Below, in pieces: positions 10,074 to 17,713 of a stretch of DNA of 64,000 bases. The notes below the pieces were generated by a model. It did no database searches, was not told the origin of the DNA, and was given only the letters and a program-made list of their open reading frames with translations. Each line of letters starts with the position of its first letter. The stretch's first letter is position 1. The position numbers and the translations under genes are program-made. Source of the DNA: Desulfocarbo indianensis (GTDB taxonomy: Bacteria; Desulfobacterota; Desulfarculia; Desulfarculales; Desulfarculaceae); contig LBMP01000003.1 of assembly GCA_001184205.1 (NCBI GenBank), positions 454,821 to 518,820 of the forward strand, read 5' to 3'.

Positions 10074-12473
10074 TCAGTCCTGCGGCGGCCCTCCGAGTTC
10101 CCGTATGGCCCAGAACACAGCCTCCGGGTTGGCGGGCAGCGAGCGCACTCTTCCGCCGCAGGCGTTGGCCACCGCGTTGATGACGGCCGGGGTGGCCGGA
10201 ATGTTGGGCATCTCGCCGATGCCCTTGGCCCCGTAAGGCCCGTGCTGGTTGGTTTGCTCCAGGACCAGCGGCTTGAGATCGGGCATGTCGAGCATGGTGG
10301 GGATCAGGTAGTTCTGTAGCGACATGTTTTGGGGCATGCCATTCTCCAGCACCACTTTCTCCATCAGGGCGTACCCCAGGCCCATGGCCACGCCGCCCTC
10401 GATCTGGCCCTCCAGGGCCTTGGGGTTTATGGCCTTGCCCACGTCGAAGGCGGCCACGTAGTCGGTGACCGTCACCTCGCCGGTTTGAACATCCACCTCC
10501 ACCTCCGCCATGTGGGTGGAGTAGGTGTAGACGAAATAGGGGCTGCCCTGACCGGTTTCCGGGTCCAGGGACGCCTTGGGCGGAGCCCACCAGCCTTGGC
10601 CGATCAGGCGCATGCCGGAGGCCATGGCCGCGGCCGCCACCTGGCGGAACTCCAGGGCTTTGCCGTCCGGGTTGTCGCGGTCAAAGACCTTGCGCCCGCA
10701 GAACACCAGTCTTTCAGGCTCCACTCCCAGCATCTCGGCCGCCTTCTGGTCCAAGGACTCGCGCACCTGGCGGCAGGCGAGAATTATGGCGTTGCCCATC
10801 AGGGTGGTGGAACGGCTGCCCACGGTGGGACCGGACTCCGGCACCAGGTCGGTGTCAGGTTTGACCAGGCGCACGTCCTCCAACTCCACTCCCAGGGCTT
10901 CGGCGCAGATCTGGGGCAGCACCGTGAAGGCCCCCTGGCCCATCTCGGTTATGCCGGAATAGAGAATCACCGAGCCGTCCTCGTGCACATGCACGTTGGC
11001 CCCGCAGGCGTCGCCGCCGGTGCCGATGCTGGTGCGGTACCAGCCCATGGCAACGCCCACGCCGCGGCGTTTGGTCTTGGCGGCGTCAACCCAGCCGGCG
11101 CTGTCCGACCGCTGGCTCCAGCCGAACCGTTCCTCGCAGGCGTCCAGGGTCTCTCTCAGGCCCACGCTCTGGTCCAGCACCTGGCTGGTGGCGGTCTTGC
11201 TGCCCAGCTTGAACGCGTTCTTTCTCCGGATATCCACCGGGTCCATGCCCAATTCGGCGGCCAACTCGTCCATCATCTGCTCGTGGGCGATATGCACCTG
11301 GGGCGCGCCGAAACCGCGCATGGCCCCGCCGTAGGGGTGGTTGGTGTAGCAGAGGTAGGCGTCCACCCAGCAGTTTTCTATCTCATAGGGTCCGGGGCTC
11401 ATCACCATGGCGTGCACGTGAGACCCGCCGGCCGGGGGAATCTTGGGGCCCAGGCTGGCATAGGCGCCCTGCTCGTCGTAGACGGTGCTTTTGAAGGCGG
11501 TGAGCTTGCCGTCTTTGGTCACGCCCACCTTGAGTTCCATGATCATGGGATGGCGCTTGCAGGTCTGGAGCGTGACCTCTTCGCGCTCCAGGGAGATGCG
11601 CACCGGACGTCCGGTGTGCTTGGCCAGCACCGCCGCCCGGCAGCAGAGATCGATGGGCGAGTCCTCCTTGCCGCCGAAACCGCCGCCCATGTGAATCTGG
11701 CGGGCGCGCACCATGTTGATGGGCACTCCCAAAACCGGGGCCACGTTGCGGCGCACGGCGAACGGCGCCTGCATGGGGCCTTCCACCATCATGGTGCCGT
11801 CGGGCTGGGGAATGGCCCAGCAGCAGTCCGGCTCCATGTAGGCGTGCTCCAAAAAGGGCACCTGGTAAGTGCGTTCCAAGATCACGTCCGCCTGGGCGAA
11901 TCCAGCTTCCACATCGCCCTTGCGCAGCTTGTCCAAGGATATCTGGTTGCCCGTTTCGTGGATCTTGGGGGCGCCCTCGGCCAGGGCGTCCCTGGGGTCG
12001 AAAACCGCAGGCAATTCCTCGTACTCCACCCGGATCAACTCCAGGGCTTTTTGAGCAATGCGTTCGCTCTCTGCCGCCACCAAGGCCACGCCGTCGCCGA
12101 TGTAGCGCACCTTGTCCTGGCATATCACCGGCTGGTCCGGCAGGATGGCACCGAATCCGTTGCGGCCGGGCACATCGCCGCCGGTGAGCGCGCACACTAC
12201 CCCGGGCAGTTCCCGGGCCTTGGAGACATCGATTGATCTGATCAGGGCGTGAGGATAAGGGCTGCGCAGAATCTTGCCGTGCAAAAAGCCCTCCTGGGGA
12301 TAGTCGGCGGCGTACTTAAGCTTGCCGGTGGCCTTCAGCACATCGTCGGTGCGGCGCACGCTGTCGCCCACGATGCGGAGACCGGCCTCGCCTACCTTGA
12401 CCAAACGGCCCAGGTCCAGCCGCTCGCGCTCCAGGGTCTTCACCTGCCTCTTTTCCTCGCTGTTTTGGCTCAT
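10074..12473 (-). CDS. Xanthine dehydrogenase-family large (molybdopterin) subunit
   Basis: 799-aa catalytic subunit of a molybdenum hydroxylase, about the usual size for separate-subunit enzymes. The N-terminal a/b-hammerhead (about 40-150, GKLKYAADYPQEGFLHGK) is followed by cofactor-binding motifs MGGGFGGKE and YGGAMRGFGAPQ. The invariant catalytic Glu is in AKGIGEMPNIPA near the C-terminus. It hydroxylates an N-heterocycle, aldehyde or similar using water, passing electrons through the 2Fe-2S and FAD subunits encoded just upstream (31-nt gap). The molybdenum may carry a cytosine dinucleotide; chaperone and maturation genes are not in the window. The substrate is not assignable. Confidence 0.87.
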   Translation of the reverse strand: MSQNSEEKRQVKTLERERLDLGRLVKVGEAGLRIVGDSVRRTDDVLKATGKLKYAADYPQEGFLHGKILRSPYPHALIRSIDVSKARELPGVVCALTGGDVPGRNGFGAILPDQPVICQDKVRYIGDGVALVAAESERIAQKALELIRVEYEELPAVFDPRDALAEGAPKIHETGNQISLDKLRKGDVEAGFAQADVILERTYQVPFLEHAYMEPDCCWAIPQPDGTMMVEGPMQAPFAVRRNVAPVLGVPINMVRARQIHMGGGFGGKEDSPIDLCCRAAVLAKHTGRPVRISLEREEVTLQTCKRHPMIMELKVGVTKDGKLTAFKSTVYDEQGAYASLGPKIPPAGGSHVHAMVMSPGPYEIENCWVDAYLCYTNHPYGGAMRGFGAPQVHIAHEQMMDELAAELGMDPVDIRRKNAFKLGSKTATSQVLDQSVGLRETLDACEERFGWSQRSDSAGWVDAAKTKRRGVGVAMGWYRTSIGTGGDACGANVHVHEDGSVILYSGITEMGQGAFTVLPQICAEALGVELEDVRLVKPDTDLVPESGPTVGSRSTTLMGNAIILACRQVRESLDQKAAEMLGVEPERLVFCGRKVFDRDNPDGKALEFRQVAAAAMASGMRLIGQGWWAPPKASLDPETGQGSPYFVYTYSTHMAEVEVDVQTGEVTVTDYVAAFDVGKAINPKALEGQIEGGVAMGLGYALMEKVVLENGMPQNMSLQNYLIPTMLDMPDLKPLVLEQTNQHGPYGAKGIGEMPNIPATPAVINAVANACGGRVRSLPANPEAVFWAIRELGGPPQD

Positions 12474-12504
12474 GTTCAGTGTTCCTCTTTATGGAAGGCC
12501 GTCT

Positions 12505-12975
12505 CTATTTTCGGCAGGAGGCGTCCCTGACCGCCTGGACTATCTTGCGGTAGCCGGTGCAGCGGCACAGAACCCCTGATAGAGCGTGCTTGATCTCGTC
12601 CTCGCTAGGGTTGGGATTTTTTTCCAGCAGCGACTTGGCCGTAAGCATCATGCCCGGGCTGCAATATCCGCACTGGATGGCCCCGGCGTCCATGAAGGCC
12701 TCTTGAATGTCGTCCAGGCTGCCGTCGGGCCGGGCCAGGCCCTCTATGGTGGTGATCTCCCGGCCCGCGGCCTTCAGGGCCGGCAGGATGCAGGAGTTCA
12801 CCGGCATGCCGTCCAGAAGCACGGTGCAGGTCCCGCACTCGCCTTCGCGGCAGCCTGTCTTGGTTCCGGTCAGGCCCAAATGCCCGCGCAAAAAGTCCAC
12901 CAGCATGGTGTCCGGCTCCACCGGCAGAGACACCGGCCGGCCGTTTACCTTGCAGCTAAGTTCCACAGATTTCAT
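12505..12975 (-). CDS. Molybdenum hydroxylase 2Fe-2S subunit
   Basis: 156-aa iron-sulfur subunit with both expected clusters. A plant-type ferredoxin domain carries CREGECGTCTVLLDG plus a later Cys (VNSC). A C-terminal four-helix domain carries CGYCSPG and LCRCTGY. It ferries electrons from the molybdenum centre to FAD. It starts 12 nt after the FAD-subunit gene and precedes the large subunit by 31 nt, giving the order FAD, FeS, Mo on the transcript. No signal peptide, so cytoplasmic. Confidence 0.92.
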   Translation of the reverse strand: MKSVELSCKVNGRPVSLPVEPDTMLVDFLRGHLGLTGTKTGCREGECGTCTVLLDGMPVNSCILPALKAAGREITTIEGLARPDGSLDDIQEAFMDAGAIQCGYCSPGMMLTAKSLLEKNPNPSEDEIKHALSGVLCRCTGYRKIVQAVRDASCRK

Positions 12976-12987
12976 GTTGCGCCTCTC

Positions 12988-13911
12988 TCAGCTGAGTGCA
13001 TGGCCGGCCAGGGCCAGCGAACGGGTCAGGCCGCGCTCCACAAACACGCGCACCATGGCCTGGCGGTAGTCGCAGGAGCCCCGCAGCAGCGAATCGCGCG
13101 GCGAGCATTGGCTTGATGCGCTTTCCGCGGCCTTGGCGATGATCTCCTTGCCGATGGGCTGGCCCAAGAGCATTTGCTCGGCCACCCGCTCGCGCATGGG
13201 CGTGGGAGCCACCGGTCCTAGGGACAGGGCCACCCCGGCAAAGGTCTTGTTTTGGGGATCCACCTTGACCAGCGTGGCGCAGGCAAGCATGGGCAGCACC
13301 AGGGCCTTGCGTTGGGCCAGGCGCTGGTAACAACCTCCCTGGTTTTCACCCAGGGCGGGAAAGCTGATGCCGGTCATTATCTCCCGGCTGGGGTCGATGG
13401 CCGTCTTGCCCACGTCCAGGAAGAAATCTGACAGGGGCGTCCGGCGCTCGCCCTGCGGCCCGGCGATGGTGACCTCCGCGTCCAGGGCAAAAAGCGGCAC
13501 GCTGGCGTCGGCCGCCGGTTGGCCGCTGACCAGGTTGCCGCCCACGGTGGCCACGTTGCGGATCTGGGGCGAACCAACCCAACTGCAGCCCTCGGCCAGC
13601 GGCGCGGCCTTGTCGCGGATCAGCTGGGAGGCGGCCACCCGGGCATGAGTGGCCAGGGGGCCCAGCCGGATGAATCCGCCCTCCTGCTCTATGCCGTCCA
13701 TGTCCGGCAGGCGCGAAATGTCCACCAGGGCGGCGACCTTGGCTCTACGGCCGCGCAGTTCGGGCACCACATCGGTGCCGCCGGCGATCACCCGGGCCGA
13801 ACCGTTGAACTCGGCCAGCATGGCCAAGGCCTGATCCAGGCTGTCCGGAACCAGGTACTGGTCATACTCCACGAAGCGGGACCAGTGCAGTTTGTTGAAT
13901 GGTTGTGCCAT
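12988..13911 (-). CDS. Molybdenum hydroxylase FAD-binding subunit
   Basis: 307-aa medium subunit (FAD_binding_5 plus CO-dehydrogenase flavoprotein C-terminal domain). The FAD motifs VIAGGTDVVPE and the region IRNVATVGGNLVSGQPAADA are clear. It reoxidises the hydroxylase by passing electrons to NAD or another acceptor. It is the first structural gene of the island, 56 nt downstream of the LacI-type regulator on the same strand, so it is probably cotranscribed with it. Confidence 0.9.
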   Translation of the reverse strand: MAQPFNKLHWSRFVEYDQYLVPDSLDQALAMLAEFNGSARVIAGGTDVVPELRGRRAKVAALVDISRLPDMDGIEQEGGFIRLGPLATHARVAASQLIRDKAAPLAEGCSWVGSPQIRNVATVGGNLVSGQPAADASVPLFALDAEVTIAGPQGERRTPLSDFFLDVGKTAIDPSREIMTGISFPALGENQGGCYQRLAQRKALVLPMLACATLVKVDPQNKTFAGVALSLGPVAPTPMRERVAEQMLLGQPIGKEIIAKAAESASSQCSPRDSLLRGSCDYRQAMVRVFVERGLTRSLALAGHALS

Positions 13912-13967
13912 CTAAAATTCCCCGTGATTAACAAAGGGTGGTCATGCGGCCGAGCGCGGCCGTTTTT

Positions 13968-15014
13968 TCAAGCGTCTTCCTTGGGTTTGGCCCCGCAAGT
14001 GCGGCGCACGATCAGCTTGGGATCCATCACCACCTGCAAGGGCTTCTTGTATCCGCGTTTCTTTCTGATCAGCTCCAGCAGGCGTTCCGCGCCCAAGCGG
14101 CCCATTTCATGGGCCTGCACGTCGATGGTGGTGAGGCCTATGGTCTGCAGGGATGTGTAGGCCGCGTTGTTGAATCCCACCAAGGCGAGGTCCTCGGGCA
14201 CCTTTAGGCCGCTGTCGAGCGCGGCCTCGTAGGCGCCCATGGCCATATCGTCGTTGCAGGCGTAGATGGCCGTGGGCAATTCCTTGTCCGGCACCTTGAG
14301 CATGGACAATGTCGCCAAATAGGACGGCTCCTTGGCGAATTCGCCGTACATTATCAGCTTCTCGTTAACCGGAACCTTGGCGTCGCATAGGGCCTGTAGG
14401 GCGCCCTGCAGACGGCCGAACCCGGTGGAGGTGTTGGGGGTGCCGGTGAGGATGCCGATGCGCTTGTGGCCCAGCTTCACCAAATGCTCGCCCGCCAGAT
14501 AGCCTCCCCTGAAGCTGTCCTCGGCAACGTAGTTGAGATGGTCCAGACCCTGCACCTTGCGCAGCACCGAGACCAGGGGCACGCCCTCCTCCACCACCTC
14601 GCGCACCGCCCGGCTATCGAGCATGGCCGAAGAAACAATGATGCCGTCCACTCCCCGGCCTTGTGCCCGGGTCAACTCCTTGACCTCCAAGTCCGGGTCG
14701 TCATAGGTGGAGACGATGATCAAGGAGTAGCCGTTCGACTGCAGCACCTCCTCCACCCCAGATGCTATTTCCATGAACAAAGAGTTGCGCGCTTGGAGGA
14801 TAGTCAAGGAAACAAGGTTGGTGTGTTGCTTGGCCAGGGAGCGGGCGGCTAAATTGGGCGTGAACTTGAGTTCGCTGGCAATGCGCAGAATGCGGTAGCG
14901 GGTCTCCTTGCTGATTCCCTTTTTGCCGTTTAACACCAACGAGACCGTTGCCGGGGAAACCTCCGCGATGCGGGCGATGTCCTTTATGGTGATCTTTTTT
15001 GTGGTATTGGCCAT
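13968..15014 (-). CDS. LacI-family transcriptional regulator
   Basis: 348-aa one-domain HTH plus periplasmic-binding-like effector domain. The N-terminal HTH reads ITIKDIARIAEVSPATVSLVLNGKKGISKETRYRIL, with hinge helix ...FTPNLAARSLA. The effector domain contains VDGIIVSSAM, LGHKRIGILTGTP and the dimer-face PTAIYACNDDMAMGAYEAA. The ATG at 15014 is preferred; an upstream in-frame TTG at 15035 would add seven residues but has no ribosome-binding site. The gene is first in the leftward island and its promoter is covered by three tandem operator-like 13-mers, so it probably represses itself and the genes behind it until an island substrate binds. Confidence 0.9.
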   Translation of the reverse strand: MANTTKKITIKDIARIAEVSPATVSLVLNGKKGISKETRYRILRIASELKFTPNLAARSLAKQHTNLVSLTILQARNSLFMEIASGVEEVLQSNGYSLIIVSTYDDPDLEVKELTRAQGRGVDGIIVSSAMLDSRAVREVVEEGVPLVSVLRKVQGLDHLNYVAEDSFRGGYLAGEHLVKLGHKRIGILTGTPNTSTGFGRLQGALQALCDAKVPVNEKLIMYGEFAKEPSYLATLSMLKVPDKELPTAIYACNDDMAMGAYEAALDSGLKVPEDLALVGFNNAAYTSLQTIGLTTIDVQAHEMGRLGAERLLELIRKKRGYKKPLQVVMDPKLIVRRTCGAKPKEDA

Positions 15015-15033
15015 GCTTGAAACCAACTTACTC

Positions 15034-15072
15034 AAACGGTTTATTAAAACGTTTAACTAAAACGATTAAGTA
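15034..15072. promoter_or_regulatory. Three tandem 13-bp LacI-type operator repeats
   Basis: AAACGGTTTATTA, AAACGTTTAACTA and AAACGATTAAGTA follow each other without a gap, so their CG centres are exactly 13 bp apart. Each resembles the CG-centred AAACGTTT core bound by many LacI-family repressors; the middle copy is a perfect 8-bp palindrome. They cover the -10 box and transcript start of the regulator gene. Confidence 0.75.
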
Positions 15073-15096
15073 GCATGTTGTGCAATTTCAGGTCAA
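15067..15096 (-). promoter_or_regulatory. Sigma-70-type promoter of the lacI-like gene
   Basis: On the minus strand a -35 box TTGACC (15091-15096) and a -10 box TACTTA (15067-15072) are separated by 18 bp. The -10 falls inside the third 13-bp repeat, consistent with autorepression. Confidence 0.6.
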
Positions 15097-15456
15097 GCCC
15101 CATATCGCATTTTTCGATATTTTTTTGCATTTAACGGGCAATCAGCCTATTGCAAGCCGTCGCATCAAACAGTTTCGCCAAAGCTCATAACGACCCCGGC
15201 GCAAACTGTACAGACGTCCAAGCCCCCGCCCACAGCAGCATAACCGCTCTACATTATTATGTTTATTTCATATAAGGCTCGAAGGAAGACCTGACAGGCA
15301 ACGAGGGCAAGGCAATAGCTTGCGCTTGGTCTAGGCCTGTTAACACAATTTAAGTCCATCGGCGATGAACATCACATCGAGCTTTTCAAATCGTGATCCT
15401 GCCCAGGTTTTGCAGACACCTTGCTAAGCGAGTAGATTTCGCTGGAGAGGTGATCC
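15097..15456. other. Non-coding stretch upstream of island regulator and IS3
   Basis: About 360 bp with no supportable gene. It is AT-richer than its surroundings and probably includes the left end of the IS3-type element before orfA. I could not define the IS terminal repeat. No tRNA, CRISPR or integrase is visible. Confidence 0.5.
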
Positions 15457-15756
15457 ATGGTCAAGCAGAGGAATGGGCAGCCGGTGCCCCGTCGGCGGCA
15501 CTCGGCTGAGTTCAAGGTGGAAGCTCTGGGCCTGGCCGAGCGCGTGGGCGTAGGCAGCGCGGCCAAGCAATTGGGGCTGCATGAATCACAGCTGTACGAC
15601 TGGCGCAAAAAGGCCCGCTACGAGGCCGACCGCAGCGAGTTGGAAAAAAAGCTCGCCGCCGAGAATGCGCGATTGAAGCGTCAGGTGGCCGAGCAGGCTG
15701 AGGAGCTGGCCATCTTAAAAAAGGCCGCGGCGTACTTTGCGAAAGGCCTGAAGTGA
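15457..15756 (+). CDS. IS3-family transposase OrfA
   Basis: 99-aa DNA-binding protein of an IS3-group element. An N-terminal helix-turn-helix (RRRHSAEFKVEALGLAERVG through SQLYDWRKKA) is followed by a leucine-zipper-like helix (ELEKKLAAENARLKRQVAEQAEELAILKKAAAYF). The run AAAAAAG at about 15717-15723, late in the gene, is the usual slippery site for -1 frameshifting into orfB. OrfB is broken here, so OrfA alone cannot transpose the element. It forms the right part of the mobile debris bounding the catabolic island. Confidence 0.88.
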   Translation: MVKQRNGQPVPRRRHSAEFKVEALGLAERVGVGSAAKQLGLHESQLYDWRKKARYEADRSELEKKLAAENARLKRQVAEQAEELAILKKAAAYFAKGLK

Positions 15757-15836
15757 AGTAGGCCTTTATGCCTGATATTACAGGCAGTTTCAGCATCAAG
15801 GCCCTCGGCGCGGCCTTCGGGGTTTCGCGCGCCGAA
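15757..15836 (+). pseudogene. Truncated IS3 orfB start
   Basis: Just after orfA the frame VK*AFMPDITGSFSIKALGAAFGVSRAEY matches the start of IS3-group OrfB (normally VKYAFM...GVSRSGYY). A TAG replaces the expected Tyr codon, and the reading frame is cut at about 15836 by the IS110 end. The DDE catalytic domain is entirely missing. Confidence 0.75.
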
Positions 15837-16122
15837 TATGGCTGGATGGCACAGTGTTTCATTGGTCAGCAAAGCAACAAACTGCTTAAATTACAATTCT
15901 TTCAACGGAAACGAAGCAAGGGTGATCTCGAGACGGTTGTTGGGTTTATGGCAATTGCAAAGCCCGGTGTGAACATAGAGGCCCCAAGCTTCATATGCCA
16001 TGTTGAGGCGGGCAAGGTCCCGACCCCGAAGACAACCATGAATCCGTTGGATCAAAAAGCCGGGCAAGGCTTGACAAGCAGGCCCGCGATTAGACAACAA
16101 CCTCCTTGACAACAACAGCTAG
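15829..16122 (+). repeat. IS110 3'-end direct repeat, right copy
   Basis: Same-orientation copy of 1305-1583, fused directly to truncated IS3 orfB with no IS110 transposase body. Differences from the left copy are few single-base changes and 15 extra bases near the end (CTCCTTGACAACAAC). Confidence 0.9.
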
Positions 16123-16384
16123 TTACATAAAGGTTAAATCGGCCTAAGTGTGTAAGTCAAAGATAATTGAACTCTTTTCACGCAGAAACAAAGCCCTGCT
16201 TGGTAACTGGCCTATAAAAACAAGCGCCTTGCCATAATGCGCAAGGCGCAAAAACATCACGGTCCCTTTCTGTTTGTACAAAGCGGCCCTTTGATTGCTC
16301 CTTCTATTGCTCCGCAACAAAGCGCGAAGGGGTCAGGCTTTCGCCCAACCCCTTCTTATATCAGCCTTTCGGCTTGTTTGCCTT
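16123..16384. other. Structured non-coding region between IS end and tRNA-Pro
   Basis: No gene is supportable here. Besides the tRNA terminator at 16214-16249 there is an 8-bp stem GAAGGGGT (16326-16333)/ACCCCTTC (16348-16355) just beyond the tRNA 3' end and a small GCCTTTCGGC hairpin near 16363. The motif GATTGCTCCTTCTATTGCTCC contains a near repeat of ATTGCTCC. Confidence 0.5.
16214..16249 (-). terminator. Terminator downstream of tRNA-Pro
   Basis: GCGCCTTG (16224-16231) pairs with CAAGGCGC (16242-16249). In minus-strand RNA the stem is followed by TTGTTTTTATA, a good intrinsic terminator, about 135 nt after the mature tRNA end. Confidence 0.65.
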
Positions 16385-16461
16385 TGGTCGGGACGACTGG
16401 ATTTGAACCAGCGACCCCTTGAACCCCATTCAAGTGCGCTCCCATACTGCGCCACGTCCCG
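16385..16461 (-). tRNA. tRNA-Pro (anticodon GGG)
   Basis: 77-nt cloverleaf on the minus strand. The acceptor CGGGACG pairs with CGTCCCG, and the 3' CCA is encoded. D stem is GCGC/GCGC, anticodon stem CTTGA/TCAAG with seven-base loop ATGGGGT giving anticodon GGG followed by G37, T stem GCTGG/CCAGT with loop TTCAAAT. C1 and G37 fit bacterial tRNA-Pro. The 3' end faces the catabolic island. Confidence 0.95.
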
Positions 16462-16473
16462 ACGGCGGTTCTG

Positions 16474-16502
16474 TATTTACCATTCAGACACCATACTGTC
16501 AA
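16474..16502 (-). promoter_or_regulatory. tRNA-Pro promoter
   Basis: TTGACA (16497-16502) and TAAATA (16474-16479) on the minus strand are spaced by 17 bp, ending 12 bp before the mature tRNA 5' end. It abuts the stop codon of the upstream gene. Confidence 0.75.
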
Positions 16503-17705
16503 TCACGGGCTGTTCAACCCAGCCAGAAGCAACCCCAAGGCTTTCTCCAGGGAAATCAGGGTGGAGCCCAACTCGCCGCCCGTGCGGCGGGGCGCGGGAA
16601 ACCAGCGCTCCAGAACGGCCAGCCCCGCCGGGTCCGGCCGGTCGCCGTCCATCAGCGCGGCCTGGGCTTCCAGCGCGGCGGAACCCTCTCGCCAAACCGG
16701 AGCCAGTTCCCCGGCCAGGCGCATGACCAGGCTTTCGTGCTCCTGGCCCGCCGCCCCGGCCAGGGCCCGGCAGAGCGCCACCAGGCTCCAAATTTCCAGG
16801 CCCCTGGCCCCCCTGCGCCACAGGGGCATGGCGGGATGGCGCTTTTGCCAAAGGCCCAGGCTCAAGCCCTCGCGCCACAGTTCCTCGGCCCGGCTGGCCA
16901 GGTCTTCCGCCGCCGGCAAGCGGCGGGCAAGACCGGGAAAGGCCGGGCCGGGCTCCGCGCCCAGCCAGTGCCGCCAAAGGTTGCCCAGGCAGCGGGCGCC
17001 GTCGGCCGAGCCAGGCGTGTCCAGGTGGGGATAGGAGAGCACCGCCTCGCCCCGGCCCACCAGGGCCTGGATCAGGGCCGGCTCGCCGCGCAGCAGGACG
17101 GGGTCCAGGCGCATGCCGTACGCTTCCTCCAGGCCGGCCCAATCTTCCTGGGATTGCTCGTCCAGCTTGAGATCGGCGCTGCAAAAACCGGGCGCGGGCT
17201 CCCTGTAGCGGGCCAGCACGGTGACCGGGGCCTCATCCGTGGCCGCGAACTGGCCCGGCCACCAAACGTTGAGGCGCAACGGCCCGCTCAGGCCTTGCCA
17301 CAGGGCGTGGCCGCCGCCTTCCTGGGTGGCTTCCACCCACATCGGCCCGGAAGCCGCCGGCAGCCTCTGGGCGCGGGGAATCCTGCCCAGTTTGACCAGG
17401 CCCATGCCGTCGCTGACCGCAAGCGCCAGGCCGGCCCCGCCGCAAAAGCCCAGGTAGCGGCCGCCTGCCTCCACGAAGCTGCGCACCTGGCCACAGCCCG
17501 CCTCGCCCAAAGCCTGTTTTTTAAGGGAGGGCCAGCCGCCGGGCACCACCAATAGCCCGGCCCCGCGCAAACCGCCCTGGGCCACCTGGGCGGCGCTGAT
17601 GGGCTTTAAGGGCAGTCCCAGGTCTTGGCAAGCCTGCCAGGTCATCACGGACCACAGCCCGCCGGCGTCCCAAAGGAGGCGGGCGGGCTGCTTATCCATG
17701 GCCAT
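16503..17705 (-). CDS. BPL_N (biotin-ligase N-terminal)-type glutamine amidotransferase-like protein
   Basis: 400-aa cytoplasmic protein. The first about 240 residues resemble the BPL_N / class-I-amidotransferase-like fold: LLVVPGGWPS, then FVEAGGRYLGFCGGAGLAL, with the FCGGA turn in the nucleophile-elbow position (Cys in GFCGG), and later AVLSYPHLDTPGS. The C-terminal about 150 residues are helical and of unknown function. No biotin ligase catalytic domain (GRGRxG) is present, so it is not BirA. It starts 8 nt after tldD and is likely cotranscribed with it; the functional link is unknown. Confidence 0.65.
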   Translation of the reverse strand: MAMDKQPARLLWDAGGLWSVMTWQACQDLGLPLKPISAAQVAQGGLRGAGLLVVPGGWPSLKKQALGEAGCGQVRSFVEAGGRYLGFCGGAGLALAVSDGMGLVKLGRIPRAQRLPAASGPMWVEATQEGGGHALWQGLSGPLRLNVWWPGQFAATDEAPVTVLARYREPAPGFCSADLKLDEQSQEDWAGLEEAYGMRLDPVLLRGEPALIQALVGRGEAVLSYPHLDTPGSADGARCLGNLWRHWLGAEPGPAFPGLARRLPAAEDLASRAEELWREGLSLGLWQKRHPAMPLWRRGARGLEIWSLVALCRALAGAAGQEHESLVMRLAGELAPVWREGSAALEAQAALMDGDRPDPAGLAVLERWFPAPRRTGGELGSTLISLEKALGLLLAGLNSP

Positions 17706-17713
17706 GAGCGGGC

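Noticed and set aside
10329..12236. 635-codon frame on the plus strand opposite the Mo-hydroxylase large subunit
   Set aside because: His/Gly/Ala-rich shadow frame typical of high GC; the minus-strand gene has clear motifs.
13940..13972. CGGCCG-AGCG-CGGCCG followed by TTTTTT
   Set aside because: Looks like an intrinsic terminator for the plus strand, where nothing is transcribed; genes here run on the minus strand, so no role was assigned.
16268..16280. TTTGTACAAA palindrome
   Set aside because: Short palindrome with no linked promoter or gene; likely chance.
16503..17705. Biotin-protein ligase
   Set aside because: Only the BPL_N/amidotransferase-like part is visible; no BirA catalytic motif.
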